Assembly: GCF_000211835.1 (NCBI RefSeq)
Contig: NZ_AEGR01000052.1
Location: 1 to 64,000, forward strand
From: Hylemonella gracilis ATCC 19624
GTDB taxonomy: Bacteria; Pseudomonadota; Gammaproteobacteria; Burkholderiales; Burkholderiaceae_C
Reading direction: 5' to 3'
Length of the DNA: 64,000 nucleotides
The notes under the pieces were generated by a model. That model did no database searches. It saw only the letters and a list, made by a program, of their open reading frames with translations, and had not been told where the DNA came from. How positions within the stretch are numbered: position 1 is the stretch's first letter; every line of letters begins with the position of its first letter. Below, piece by piece: positions 35,365 to 44,917 of this stretch. The translations under genes were made by a program, and so were the position numbers.

Positions 35365-38199
35365 ATGGCTGCGCCCTCCGCCTCAGACAAGCACAGGTTT
35401 TCCACTGCAGGTGGAGAGGGGTTGTCATGGTCGATCGATGCAAGTCTGCATCGGGTCCTTTGTCTACATGTCCCGGACAAACGCGGCTCCGGAGGCGCTG
35501 TGCTTGATAAAGCCCAACTGATCGATCACTTTGATCGATTGGGTATTCCTGCTAAAGGGCGGGAGCTTGTCCTGCGCGCCAGAAGGGAGGCCCCTGTACG
35601 CGACGTGCAATCTCACGGAGGCAACGTCATCACCGTGCTGGCTAGTCGGAAGATGGCTAGCGAGATTCGCTGTGAAAGCCGTCATGTGGAGTATCCCGCG
35701 GCTGTAGACCACGAATACAACCCTGCGGTGCTTGAATACTACGCACAGCCGTGCAATCTACATCTGGAGCTGTTTGACCCTGCTGCGAATGCGACCAAGA
35801 AAATACACCACTGTCCTGATTTCTTGGTCATTCGAGATGACGCTGTCGTACTGGAAGAATGGAAGTCTGAGGAGAAGCTGAATCGTCTGGCGGAGAAGTA
35901 TCCCTATCGCTATAACAAAGGGAATGATGGATTCTGGTGCTCCCCGCAGATAGAACAGCAGCTAGGTGAGCTTGGCATCAGGTACCGAATCTGCAGTGGC
36001 GACAGCATTCCACGCGTTCGGGTCGAAAACTATCTCTTCCTGGCAGATTTTTTACACCCTGCCGCACCACTGTGCCCTGATCCAATCCTCAAGCGCCTCA
36101 ATGAGATCTTAGGTGAGCACGGCGCAATCTACCTGGATGAGTTATTCCGTGATCCGCACAACCTTGTTCCAGACGAGGTGTTCAAGGCAATCGCTGAGAG
36201 GCAGGTCGTAGCCAATCTGGATGTAGAGCCCTTGTCGTCGCTCGGGCGGTGTCGTCTTTTCCGCGATACCACGCTACGTGAATTTTTGGCTGCCCAGGCG
36301 CAGCCTGGCCGAGTTCCTGGGCAAGAAAAATTTGTACTTGATGTTGCTGCTGGATCCAGCTTCCAGTACGAAGGTCAGGAGCTGACGATTTCCCTCGTGA
36401 GCGAAAAAGAGGTCGTCTTCAGTGGGAAGGATGGAAACACTCACACGATTTCCAAGGATTGGCTCCTCGAAGCAATCGATCATGGGAAAGTCACGCCGCT
36501 GAAATCGGCAGCAGCGATCAGCTTGGACATCAGTTGCTACACCCAAGCGCAGCTCGAAACAGCGCTACGACGCCAGTCACTTCTGCGTAGCGACGTCGAT
36601 CATGGAGTGAGTGGTCGGACCTTGCGGCGCTGGGCCGCTCGACAGGCAGCGGCTGTTGCCAATGGCGCCAATGATGTTCTTGCGCTAGTTCCTAAAACTT
36701 CGAAGCGGGGTAATCGGACGCCTCGCCTGAATGAATCTCAAGAGACTGCTCTGCAACGTGTCTACGAGACCAATTGGCGCAGCAACAAAGCGCCGAACTA
36801 CAAAGCTTGCTACAGGTACCTGCAGGTCGCGTGCGACAACGAAAACGTCAAGTGCCCGTCATACCCTACCTTGATTAAGTACATCAAGAGCCGACAAACC
36901 AATCAGGACGTACGAATCCGCCACGGCAAACGGATGGCTTATCAGCTGGGACAGTTTGTCGATGTTCTTTATGCCGATACGCCGGTTCACGGAAGTCGGC
37001 CATTTCAGTATGTGCACATCGACCACACGCAGCTTGACATTGAACTGATCTCCAGTCGAACGGGAAAACCTTTGGGTAGACCGTGGTTGTCGATTGCGGT
37101 GGACGCATGGTCGCGTCGGATCGTTGGAATCTACTTGACATTCGACTCACCCTCATACGCCTCTGTGATGATGGTCGTCCGTGACATGGTCAGGAGATTT
37201 GAGCGACTACCCGAAACCATTGTTGTCGATAACGGGAAAGATTTTGCCTCTGAGGCGTTTGAGTCGTTTCTCATGGTCCTGGGAGTGAATCTGAGATTCC
37301 GTCCCGCAGGCCGTCCTCGTCATGGCTCAGTGATGGAGCGCTTGTTCGGGCGCTTGCACACGGAGTACGTTCATAACCTAGCGGGAAATACCAAGGATAC
37401 AAAGAACGTACGGATGACTACAGGCAAACATTTGCCAGTGAATTTTGCTGAATGGACGCTAAAGGCCCTGTACTTCGGAATCGAACACTGGGCAACTGAT
37501 TTCTACGATCAGGAGCGTCATGTCTCCCTAGATATGAGCCCGCGAGAAGCGTACCAAAAGGGTCTGGTGGAAGCGGGCGAGAGAGCACATCGTCGTGTGC
37601 TCTTCAACCTAGATTTCAAGATTGCAACCTGCCCACCAGTGGAGTTTGGGGGGCAGCGTCAGGTCAATCGACAGACTGGAGTGAAGGTCAAAAACGAGTT
37701 TTATTGGAATCCCGAATTCAGCGATTCGAGAGTCGCAGGTAAACGATTTCCTGTGAGATATGACCCTTGGGATGCCGTATCAGTCTATGTTCGTATCAAG
37801 GAACGTTGGGTGCACGCGCAGTGTCGCAAGCTCTACGGCCTTGGGCAACTCACAACACTCGAGCTGGAGGTTATCTCCGCAGAGCACTCTAAAAAGAGCG
37901 GCAATCCTGGTGACGGCGAGCGTAGCCGCCAGAGGCTACATGAGTTCATGCAGATTTTCACACCAAGCGGTGCTTTGGCCCTGGAGCTGGATCGAGAGAC
38001 TGAAAACAAGACTCTCTACAACCAACTGAATCTCAGCTACATCAATCCTGCTGCTCAGTTGTCCAGGGAACATCTTCTCGAAGATGTGTCTACGAAATCT
38101 ACTCATGAAGCGGGCAGTGGGGCAGAGCCCCATCAACGATCCCCGCAGTCTTCTGGGATGCAGTCCGACGACCCCCTACCTGATTTCGACATGTTTTGA
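35365..38199 (+). CDS. tnsAB: TnsA-TnsB fusion transposase
   Basis: 944 residues from ATG 35365 (TTG 35341 would add eight). Residues about 120-215 are TnsA-like: LEYYAQP, HHCPDFLVI, then LEEWKSEEKL, matching the E...D...(E/Q)xK nuclease site that cuts the 5' transposon ends. After a linker there is a helix-turn-helix region and an rve/DDE core: D553 in HIDHTQLD, D622 in VVDNGKDF and E658 in GSVMERLFGR, with the classic D(35)E spacing. A Mu-type C-terminal barrel and an acidic tail (DDPLPDFDMF) follow. The tail may contact TnsC. Confidence 0.9.
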   Translation: MAAPSASDKHRFSTAGGEGLSWSIDASLHRVLCLHVPDKRGSGGAVLDKAQLIDHFDRLGIPAKGRELVLRARREAPVRDVQSHGGNVITVLASRKMASEIRCESRHVEYPAAVDHEYNPAVLEYYAQPCNLHLELFDPAANATKKIHHCPDFLVIRDDAVVLEEWKSEEKLNRLAEKYPYRYNKGNDGFWCSPQIEQQLGELGIRYRICSGDSIPRVRVENYLFLADFLHPAAPLCPDPILKRLNEILGEHGAIYLDELFRDPHNLVPDEVFKAIAERQVVANLDVEPLSSLGRCRLFRDTTLREFLAAQAQPGRVPGQEKFVLDVAAGSSFQYEGQELTISLVSEKEVVFSGKDGNTHTISKDWLLEAIDHGKVTPLKSAAAISLDISCYTQAQLETALRRQSLLRSDVDHGVSGRTLRRWAARQAAAVANGANDVLALVPKTSKRGNRTPRLNESQETALQRVYETNWRSNKAPNYKACYRYLQVACDNENVKCPSYPTLIKYIKSRQTNQDVRIRHGKRMAYQLGQFVDVLYADTPVHGSRPFQYVHIDHTQLDIELISSRTGKPLGRPWLSIAVDAWSRRIVGIYLTFDSPSYASVMMVVRDMVRRFERLPETIVVDNGKDFASEAFESFLMVLGVNLRFRPAGRPRHGSVMERLFGRLHTEYVHNLAGNTKDTKNVRMTTGKHLPVNFAEWTLKALYFGIEHWATDFYDQERHVSLDMSPREAYQKGLVEAGERAHRRVLFNLDFKIATCPPVEFGGQRQVNRQTGVKVKNEFYWNPEFSDSRVAGKRFPVRYDPWDAVSVYVRIKERWVHAQCRKLYGLGQLTTLELEVISAEHSKKSGNPGDGERSRQRLHEFMQIFTPSGALALELDRETENKTLYNQLNLSYINPAAQLSREHLLEDVSTKSTHEAGSGAEPHQRSPQSSGMQSDDPLPDFDMF

Positions 38200-38211
38200 A
38201 GGTTAACTCAT

Positions 38212-39255
38212 ATGAACGCTACAAAAAATCTATCAAACGGTATGACTGTAGATACCACCTCTGCAGACCTCTTCAATGGCATGCGCATTAAACACACCAG
38301 GATTGCTCGGGTGATGGATGACCTGAAGACCCTGATCTACCCGACAAGCCAGGACAGCATCTTGCTCGTCTGTGGGCCGACTGGCGTGGGCAAGACGACG
38401 CTTGCGCGTCACGTGGTGGATGCGGGCGTGCAAGACGCCACGCGTGAGATGCAGCGCGACGCCGGTCTGATTCCTGCTGTGTATGTACAAGCACCCTCTT
38501 CCGGGGAGAGTCAATTCTCTTGGAAGCTTTTCTACCAACGCATCCTCGCCCAATTGGATGGTGGTTTGCCTTTGCCAAGACACGACTTTGGTGTGAGTGC
38601 TCATACCGGTCGATTGGTCCGGCCATTTGGTCCGTCAGCAAACTCTCTGGCGGCATTGAGAACCGCGGTGGAACGTGCGCTGCGCGAACGCGGGACTCAG
38701 TTTCTTGTGATTGACGAGGCGGCGCACCTAATCCGTCAGACGCGTCGAAACCACCTGGAGATTCAGCTCGACACGTTGAAGTCACTGGCGAATGAAAGTG
38801 GAACCCAGATGGTGCTTGTTGGCTCGTACGATCTCTACGCGCTGATGTCCTTGTCAGGGCAATTAGCACGCCGTACACATGTCCTGCACTTCGAACGGTA
38901 CCGTCAGGATGTACCCGAAGATATCCGTGCCTTCCAGGCTTGTGTGCAGAAATTCCAAGATGCATTGCCTGGCCTCTGGGGGCAGCGGTTGTTAACGCAC
39001 GCCGAAGCTCTGCAAGACAACACGCTCGGCTGCATCGGGACACTCAGTTCGGTTCTAACACGTGCGGCCAAGTTAGCGCAATCCCGTGGTGGTTGGAGCG
39101 TGGACGTATTACGCGAAGCGCTATTGACTGAGGCGCAGCGGACCAAGATTCTCGAGGAAATCCTCGATGGGGAGGCCGCAATTAACCCTGGACTCACCCG
39201 CACCATGCCCAAAGCCTCGACTGGTCGACGCCCTGAGAACAGGAAAGCTGCATGA
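38212..39255 (+). CDS. tnsC: TnsC/TniB-type AAA+ transposition ATPase
   Basis: 347 residues. Walker A is GPTGVGKTT (from G55) and Walker B is FLVIDEAAHL (D168, E169), followed by sensor-like QMVLVGSYDLYALMSLSGQL. TnsC assembles on DNA, links the TniQ target selector to the transposase and gives target immunity. GAAGG precedes the ATG. It follows tnsAB by 12 bp and overlaps tniQ by 4 bp. Confidence 0.92.
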   Translation: MNATKNLSNGMTVDTTSADLFNGMRIKHTRIARVMDDLKTLIYPTSQDSILLVCGPTGVGKTTLARHVVDAGVQDATREMQRDAGLIPAVYVQAPSSGESQFSWKLFYQRILAQLDGGLPLPRHDFGVSAHTGRLVRPFGPSANSLAALRTAVERALRERGTQFLVIDEAAHLIRQTRRNHLEIQLDTLKSLANESGTQMVLVGSYDLYALMSLSGQLARRTHVLHFERYRQDVPEDIRAFQACVQKFQDALPGLWGQRLLTHAEALQDNTLGCIGTLSSVLTRAAKLAQSRGGWSVDVLREALLTEAQRTKILEEILDGEAAINPGLTRTMPKASTGRRPENRKAA

Positions 39256-40586
39256 CCGAAGTTGCGATCAGTCTTCGGTCGACATTGCACGCTCTGGACC
39301 CTTATGGACGGGGAACGTCGGAGGTGGAGAGCTTACTGAGCTACTTCTGCCGTCTGGCCGTTTCGCACAGCACGTCGACGCTGAGCTTGTCGCGAATGAT
39401 CGCCGAGAGATTTCAGCACGAGGTAGAGAAAAACTTCGATTGGCACGAGCGGCATATCTCTGGGCTTCGGGAGTCTGCCCTTACTTGGTCCTCCGCACTG
39501 TCGGCAATGACTTCCGTTCCTGGTTTGGATGAACTGACCTTCTTGCCCTGGAAGGCGGTGGTGTCCCAGAATGGGCTTTCCATGGTGAGCAAGGGGCAGT
39601 TCTGTCCGGTGTGTTTTGCCGAAGACTGCTGGAATGGACGGGGACCTTATTTCCGGCTCGCTTGGGAGTCTCGGGCCATGACAGTCTGTCTCCGTCACAG
39701 TGTTCGGCTCATTCAATACTGTCCCTCTTGTGGCAAAGATAACGTCCGCCATGCGGCGGCTTTTGTGGTGCCGGGATGGTGCACGAAGTGCGGAGAGTTT
39801 CTGGGTCGTGATGCCGATCAGCTAGAAGCAGAGGCAATCAGCCCCGAAGAGCTATGGCAGGCTCGCCAGGTAGGGGATCTGCTGGTAGCCCAGGGGCGGC
39901 ATGGAGATGTCGCTCAGCGTTCGGGGTTCATCGATGCTTTGATCCACATCATTGGTGAGATGGACGGAGGCATGCCGTCGATGTTCGCAGCTCGAACCGG
40001 CATCGCCAAGAGTACGTTGCACCATTGGCTACACGAGAAAGGTACTCCGACACTTGAAATGAGCCTGAATATTGCCGCGCGCTGCGGAATCAGTTTGCCG
40101 AAATTGCTTCTGGGTGACCTGCGAGATTGGGAAGCACCGCGGCGCGATCAGCAGTTGGCGCTTTTACCCTCGCACGATCTAAAGCGCCGGTCCTCTGCCC
40201 GTGCATTGGACTGGGACCAAATTGAGCGCGAGCTTCAGAATTTTCTCGAGCTTCCAACACCTATCTCAGTGCTGGAGGCGGCGAGGCGTCTGGATGTTGA
40301 GGCGAGGCAGCTTTATCTGCGGGTGAACCGAACAACCAGGCATCTCGGCGAACGCTGGAAGAGGCATTTGGCGCATTCCCGGCAGGCCAATCTACAGACG
40401 GCTTTACCGCATTTGCAGTCTCTCGGGCGAGAGTTGCTGGCAGAGGGGCATGCCCTCACGCGGCGGGATGTTGCCGCAAGAATTCCACCGGAAGTCATGT
40501 CGTCTGTGCCGCGTCTATTTGAGGTTCTACGTAACGTTCAGGAGAGACTGATTGCTGAGCAAGCTGATTCGAGAAGAGATTCTTAG
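39252..40586 (+). CDS. tniQ: TniQ/TnsD-family target selector
   Basis: 444 residues. The TniQ zinc fingers are seen as CPVC (118-121), CLRH (146-149), CPSC (157-160) and CTKC (177-180). A helix-turn-helix follows (FAARTGIAKSTLHHWLHEKG, about 240-260) and a further DNA-binding-like C-terminal region with VLEAARRLDVEARQLYLRVN. Longer TniQ proteins with C-terminal HTH domains act as TnsD-type sequence-specific selectors. Together with the insertion beside tRNA-Ser this suggests it recognises that gene. The start overlaps the tnsC stop (ATGA). Confidence 0.9.
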   Translation: MTEVAISLRSTLHALDPYGRGTSEVESLLSYFCRLAVSHSTSTLSLSRMIAERFQHEVEKNFDWHERHISGLRESALTWSSALSAMTSVPGLDELTFLPWKAVVSQNGLSMVSKGQFCPVCFAEDCWNGRGPYFRLAWESRAMTVCLRHSVRLIQYCPSCGKDNVRHAAAFVVPGWCTKCGEFLGRDADQLEAEAISPEELWQARQVGDLLVAQGRHGDVAQRSGFIDALIHIIGEMDGGMPSMFAARTGIAKSTLHHWLHEKGTPTLEMSLNIAARCGISLPKLLLGDLRDWEAPRRDQQLALLPSHDLKRRSSARALDWDQIERELQNFLELPTPISVLEAARRLDVEARQLYLRVNRTTRHLGERWKRHLAHSRQANLQTALPHLQSLGRELLAEGHALTRRDVAARIPPEVMSSVPRLFEVLRNVQERLIAEQADSRRDS

Positions 40587-41221
40587 ACTTATGCGAGCTT
40601 AGTATTTTCGCGAAGTCTCGTGGAATATTTGGGGTAACGAATTAGAACTAATCGTAGGAATCATCTAACACAGCAACGCGGTCAACCAAAGATTCAGCGA
40701 AGTTCGTCACGGACTGTTATAGGCTGAACTGAGTCACTTGAACATAGTTGTCGAACAACCGCAAATCGCGTGAGTAGTCACTTGGCTACTGACACTTGGG
40801 ACTCGTGTTTGCTATGCAAATGACAAACTACCAGTTTTGCTGTCGCAGCGACTTATACGACTGATTCGAGCGCTTCAAGTCAGGCGGCTGGGACGGGATT
40901 GCCCGACTGTTGTGGCCATGTCGCACCCTCTGCACTCCGTCACACGGTGCGTTAGAGTGGCGCAGCAGCGGCTACACTGCCAAGCAAAATCGTATCGAGC
41001 CGAGGGAGGGGTGAAATGGGGAGGTCAAGAAGAGCCCGTAGTGCGGTTGCGTGCCATTGGATCGCCATCTTCAGCATGCGGCTAGACCGGGAGCACTCCC
41101 CTGAGCGTCGCGGCTGCGATGCTCCCATCACAGTTTTTGACGCCCTTGGGAGCTAAGGACTACTGTCGCAATAATGGCACGTCATGTGGCGAGCATCCCG
41201 ACTAAGCACTGAAGGTACTCC
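40587..41221. other. 635-bp gap between transposition and defence genes
   Basis: No convincing gene. AGTCACTTG occurs twice (40732-40740 and 40776-40784) with a related ACACTTGG at 40792, and CTGTCGCA occurs near 40840 and 41164. The latter part should hold the promoter of the ATPase operon; GAAGG at 41211-41215 is its ribosome-binding site. I considered these repeats as an inner transposon end but the outer ends fit better. Confidence 0.4.
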
Positions 41222-43234
41222 ATGCTTACGAATACCAACCCGAAATTTAGCCTACCACGTGTCAAGCGCGTGCAGTTGCACGCTTTCTCCCTCTACAGCC
41301 TTGAACCAAACATCGGCCTGCCGCTGAGCAACGGCGTCACGTGCTTGGCGGGCGCCAATGGCATCGGCAAGTCCACCTTCCTCAGCACGATCAACTTTGC
41401 ATTGACGGGTGTTGTCCCCGAGCCCACCCGCGAGTTCAAGTCGGCGAGCGCCTACTTGCAGAAGGCGCGCGAGTACACCAGCACCTTCTTCGACGGCCGC
41501 ATCAACGAGTTGGACCGCGACGCCGCGGCGATCAGCATCGAATTCACGATCAAGGATCGTCACTACGCCTTGAAGCGCTCGCTGTTTGAAATCGACACCA
41601 TCGCTTCGCTGCGCATCACGCAGGCGGAAGTCGTGATCTTTGAATCCACGGATTCGACAACTGGACACAACGATGAGCGGTACCGTCAGGACGTCAGCGA
41701 GGCCATCGGGCTGAACTCCTTTGAGCAATTCGTGCTGTTGCAGCACTTCCTGTTCACGTTCGACGAGAGCCGCCACCTGATCTTTTGGGATCAGCAAGTG
41801 TCGTCGGCACTGTTGTACATCTGCTTCGGCGGCGACCCGCAGGACGCTGCCAAGGCAGACCATCTCAACCGTGAGATGGAGAAGGCAGGCTCTCGTGGCC
41901 GCAACCTCCAGTACCAAGCCAGCACCCTGGACAAGCGGATCACGCAGCTGGAGTCTTCGGTCGAAACTGACGACGAAGCCACAGCCGATGTCGAAACCGC
42001 GACCGAGCACTACCGAAGCCTGAATGAGGCGCTGACCAACAACATCGAAGCAGCGGAACGAGTCGAGGCCGACGCAAGCGACGCGGAGCTGAAGGTCATG
42101 GAGGCCAGCTCTGCCGTGGTCTCGGTGCGCGGCGCTTACACGCGCGCATTCGATGAGTTCATGAGCGGCGCCACGTCGGCGGACAAGCATCCCTTCATCG
42201 CATCGACTATCTCGGAGTGCAAGTGTCCGATCTGCGCGGCTGAAGGGCCGTCGATTGCTCAGGCGATCCGCTCAAAAATCAACGCCGACGTATGTCCGCT
42301 TTGTACTTCTGCGCTGCAGCCTCCCGCTAGCATGAACTCTGAACGCACCCAGGCTCTGGCCGAACTGGACCGGTCGCTGGCCGAACGCAAGCGCGTGTTG
42401 GATGCCGCCGTGGCAACAAAGGCGCGGCTGAACGCCGAATTGGCCATCAGGCGTGATCAAGTAAGAGCGGCCCAGGAGGCGATCAACAGTTTCGAGAGCC
42501 AGAACCGCGACGCGCTGGCCCGCATTCGCGGCAAGCTTGCGCTGCTGGAAGGACCGCTTGCCGCTACGCTCAACGCACTGAAGACCGCACGCAATGAGCA
42601 ACTGACCCAGCGGCAGGAGGCCTACGCCGAGCGCGACCGCCATCGCGATGACCTGAAGGTCCTGCAACGCAGCCTTGAGCGAAAGTACTTGGAAGCTGAG
42701 TCGACCTTTGTGCCGATGTTCAAGCGCCTGGCCAAGCGGTTCCTGGGCATTGATCTGGACATCACACTGGCATCCTCTGCGCCCACAGGCCTGCACCTAG
42801 AGATCGAGCTGCGTGGCAGCTCTCGGCGTATGCAGACTCAGCTGTCGGAGAGCCAGCGGTTCTTCATCGACATCGCGCTACGCATGGCGCTGGCCCAGTA
42901 CGTTTCAGACCCGGGCTCTTTGGCCACGTTGTTCATCGACACCCCCGAGGGATCCCTGGACATTGCCTACGAAGACCGTGCTGGCCAGATGTTTGCCGAG
43001 TTCGTCAGTAGCGGTCATCCGATGATCATGACCGCCAACATCAACAGCTCTAAGCTGCTGACCTCACTGGCGCAAGCCTGCGGCGGCGAATTGATGCAGA
43101 TCGTCCAGATGACCAATTGGACCGAGTTGTCTGATGTTCAGCGCGGCGCGGAAGGTTTGTTCAGGACAGCCTTTGACGAGATCGGACAGGCACTGCTGTT
43201 TGGCCGCGCGGACCCGCCGGCAGCGGGAGTTTGA
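41222..43234 (+). CDS. SMC/Rad50-like ABC ATPase of a three-component system
   Basis: 670 residues. Walker A is GANGIGKST (44-52), the ABC signature is LSESQR (from 541) and Walker B is LFIDTPEGSLD (D573, E576). Long coiled coils occupy about 220-320 and 375-500. At the apex two CxxC motifs occur (C335/C338 and C358/C361), which would bind zinc within one chain rather than forming a single Rad50 hook. Such ATPases sense DNA ends or foreign DNA in Lamassu and related ABC-three-component conflict systems. The next two genes follow with 1-bp and overlapping junctions. Confidence 0.85.
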   Translation: MLTNTNPKFSLPRVKRVQLHAFSLYSLEPNIGLPLSNGVTCLAGANGIGKSTFLSTINFALTGVVPEPTREFKSASAYLQKAREYTSTFFDGRINELDRDAAAISIEFTIKDRHYALKRSLFEIDTIASLRITQAEVVIFESTDSTTGHNDERYRQDVSEAIGLNSFEQFVLLQHFLFTFDESRHLIFWDQQVSSALLYICFGGDPQDAAKADHLNREMEKAGSRGRNLQYQASTLDKRITQLESSVETDDEATADVETATEHYRSLNEALTNNIEAAERVEADASDAELKVMEASSAVVSVRGAYTRAFDEFMSGATSADKHPFIASTISECKCPICAAEGPSIAQAIRSKINADVCPLCTSALQPPASMNSERTQALAELDRSLAERKRVLDAAVATKARLNAELAIRRDQVRAAQEAINSFESQNRDALARIRGKLALLEGPLAATLNALKTARNEQLTQRQEAYAERDRHRDDLKVLQRSLERKYLEAESTFVPMFKRLAKRFLGIDLDITLASSAPTGLHLEIELRGSSRRMQTQLSESQRFFIDIALRMALAQYVSDPGSLATLFIDTPEGSLDIAYEDRAGQMFAEFVSSGHPMIMTANINSSKLLTSLAQACGGELMQIVQMTNWTELSDVQRGAEGLFRTAFDEIGQALLFGRADPPAAGV

Positions 43235-43235
43235 T

Positions 43236-43853
43236 GTGGAGCCCGAAGCCTTCTTCGACACCCTCCGAATCGCTGACGTGCTTGATAAGCCGCTGGGCGG
43301 CGTTAGCCGCATGGAGATTCAGCGCATCTCGTTCCTCTCTTGCCTGCTGTCGATCTACCAGGCTAAGCCCGTGTCCGACTGGGGCTACAGGTTCGCTAAT
43401 ACTGGCGCCGGGACGCCCTTCAGCGACCAACTCAATGAGGCCGTAGGCCATTTACTCAACCAGGCATTACTGACCGAGTCAGGGAGCCGTCTGCGCATCA
43501 CGGTGAGCGGCCGTGTAATGCTTGCCATGCTGAGTAAATTCGACAGCATGGCCGAACGGCCGCCTTGCTTGGAAGCAGCCTGCGCCAGCATGCTCGCAGT
43601 GCCTCGGTCCACAATGTCCGATGGCCTGGACCAAGAGCCCACGATTGCTGCCAGCCACCTGAGATCTAGCGCCACGATGCTTCTGGAAGAGCCGCACCTA
43701 AGCATGCTGCACGAACACTTCAGCGTCTTGGCTCAGGTCATTCCACCCAGTCAAGGTGATCTGCTTAGTCCTTCGGTGCTGTGGCTCTCGTACATGGCGC
43801 AGAGCAAGTGGTCTGAGCAGGAGCGCAGCGAGCAAGGGGAGGCCCACGCGTGA
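43236..43853 (+). CDS. Probable middle component of an ABC-three-component system
   Basis: 205 residues from GTG 43236 with GGGAG seven bases upstream, one base after the ATPase stop. Segments such as RIADVLDKPLGGVSRMEIQR, FLSCLLSIYQ and AVGHLLNQALLTESGSRLRITVSG look like winged-helix adaptor folds. By position and size it fits the 'middle component' that couples an SMC-like ATPase to an effector, as LmuC does in Lamassu. Sequence similarity alone does not prove this. It overlaps the nuclease gene by 4 bp. Confidence 0.6.
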   Translation: MEPEAFFDTLRIADVLDKPLGGVSRMEIQRISFLSCLLSIYQAKPVSDWGYRFANTGAGTPFSDQLNEAVGHLLNQALLTESGSRLRITVSGRVMLAMLSKFDSMAERPPCLEAACASMLAVPRSTMSDGLDQEPTIAASHLRSSATMLLEEPHLSMLHEHFSVLAQVIPPSQGDLLSPSVLWLSYMAQSKWSEQERSEQGEAHA

Positions 43854-44917
43854 CGAAGATCGACCTCGACAAACTGCGCGCGCTGAACGAGACTCTCTAC
43901 ACAACCGCGGCACGTAACGCCTTTGGCGATAACGGGCTGCAGGTACTCGCGCGCCTGGTGAGCAGCGTCGTTCAAATTTATCGCCGCTTGGACCCGGGTT
44001 CTCGGACCGCGCCTTTAGTGCTTTTTGCCGACGTGAGCGCGTCACCCACCAGCCTGAGCGGAATGCCTCAGCTAGTGCACCGCATCTCGAACCTGGGCAA
44101 CGAGATCGACGGCGCATGCATGGCCCGTGTCAATGGCGATACGTCACTGCAGGTGTATCCCTTTGACGCCTCGGTGTTGATGGCGATGTCGCGAACCGCA
44201 GTGGTGTACCGACACCATCAAGGTGTCGAAAGTTTCGTTATTAACGGCAACGAATACCAGTTGATCAACCCGATCACCGGGTACGGCAGCGTCTTCTGCC
44301 GACCGACGTTCGGAACCCTCGCCGACGCATTGGACGAATACCGCACGAAATCAGCCGCGCACTCGGGATGCGAGGTACTAAAAACCGCCTGGCATGAGCC
44401 CTCACGCTGGTTCCTCAAAACCAAGCCAGAACAGATCATGCGCAAGTCACTGGTGCAGTACCTCAGCAACGTGCTGGATGACGCCGAGGTGCGACCGGAG
44501 CAGAACGTTGATGAGTCCCATCCTGTCGATATCAAGGTCAGCTTTGCCCTCACCGATCTGCGGGCCATCATCGAGATCAAGTGGCTCGGCAACTCCGTTG
44601 ATGAGACGGGCAAGATGACCACGCACTACACGCAGGCGCGGGCGCAGGCAGGCGCACAACAGTTAGCTGAGTACCTGGATTCATCCCATGAGTGGGGGTC
44701 AGGTGTGAAGACCCGCGGCTATCTGGTGGTGTTTGATGCGCGGCGCAAGGGCCTGTCAGAGGGCATCAGGACGCTGAGCCACAGTGACGCGATGCACTTC
44801 AAGGACGAACACATTACTTATTCGCCGGATCACAGTGCAATCCGGAACGACTTCGCGCCACCCGTGCGCATGTACATGTTCCCGAAGCAGGCAACGACCT
44901 CGGCGCCCTCACCTTGA
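43850..44917 (+). CDS. PD-(D/E)XK nuclease-like effector
   Basis: 355 residues from GTG 43850, with AAGGGGAGG just upstream. The C-terminal part has a restriction-endonuclease core: D227 in HPVDIKV, then E242-x-K244 in IIEIKWLG, with QLAEYL as a possible downstream QxxxY motif. The N-terminal 200 residues are unassigned and may form the target-binding or regulatory domain. It is translationally coupled to the middle component and its 3' end overlaps the convergent methyltransferase gene by 9 bp. Confidence 0.75.
   Translation: MTKIDLDKLRALNETLYTTAARNAFGDNGLQVLARLVSSVVQIYRRLDPGSRTAPLVLFADVSASPTSLSGMPQLVHRISNLGNEIDGACMARVNGDTSLQVYPFDASVLMAMSRTAVVYRHHQGVESFVINGNEYQLINPITGYGSVFCRPTFGTLADALDEYRTKSAAHSGCEVLKTAWHEPSRWFLKTKPEQIMRKSLVQYLSNVLDDAEVRPEQNVDESHPVDIKVSFALTDLRAIIEIKWLGNSVDETGKMTTHYTQARAQAGAQQLAEYLDSSHEWGSGVKTRGYLVVFDARRKGLSEGIRTLSHSDAMHFKDEHITYSPDHSAIRNDFAPPVRMYMFPKQATTSAPSP

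Noticed and set aside
35365-40586. CRISPR-associated transposon
   Set aside because: TnsAB, TnsC and TniQ could belong to one, but no cas genes, CRISPR repeats or spacer-like arrays occur anywhere between the transposon ends.
34690-41220. A smaller transposon with ends just outside tnsAB-tniQ
   Set aside because: The repeats in 40.7-41.2 kb have no matching inverted partner near 34.7-34.9 kb. The 29,835/49,178 pair has matching termini and fits the tRNA and terminator context.
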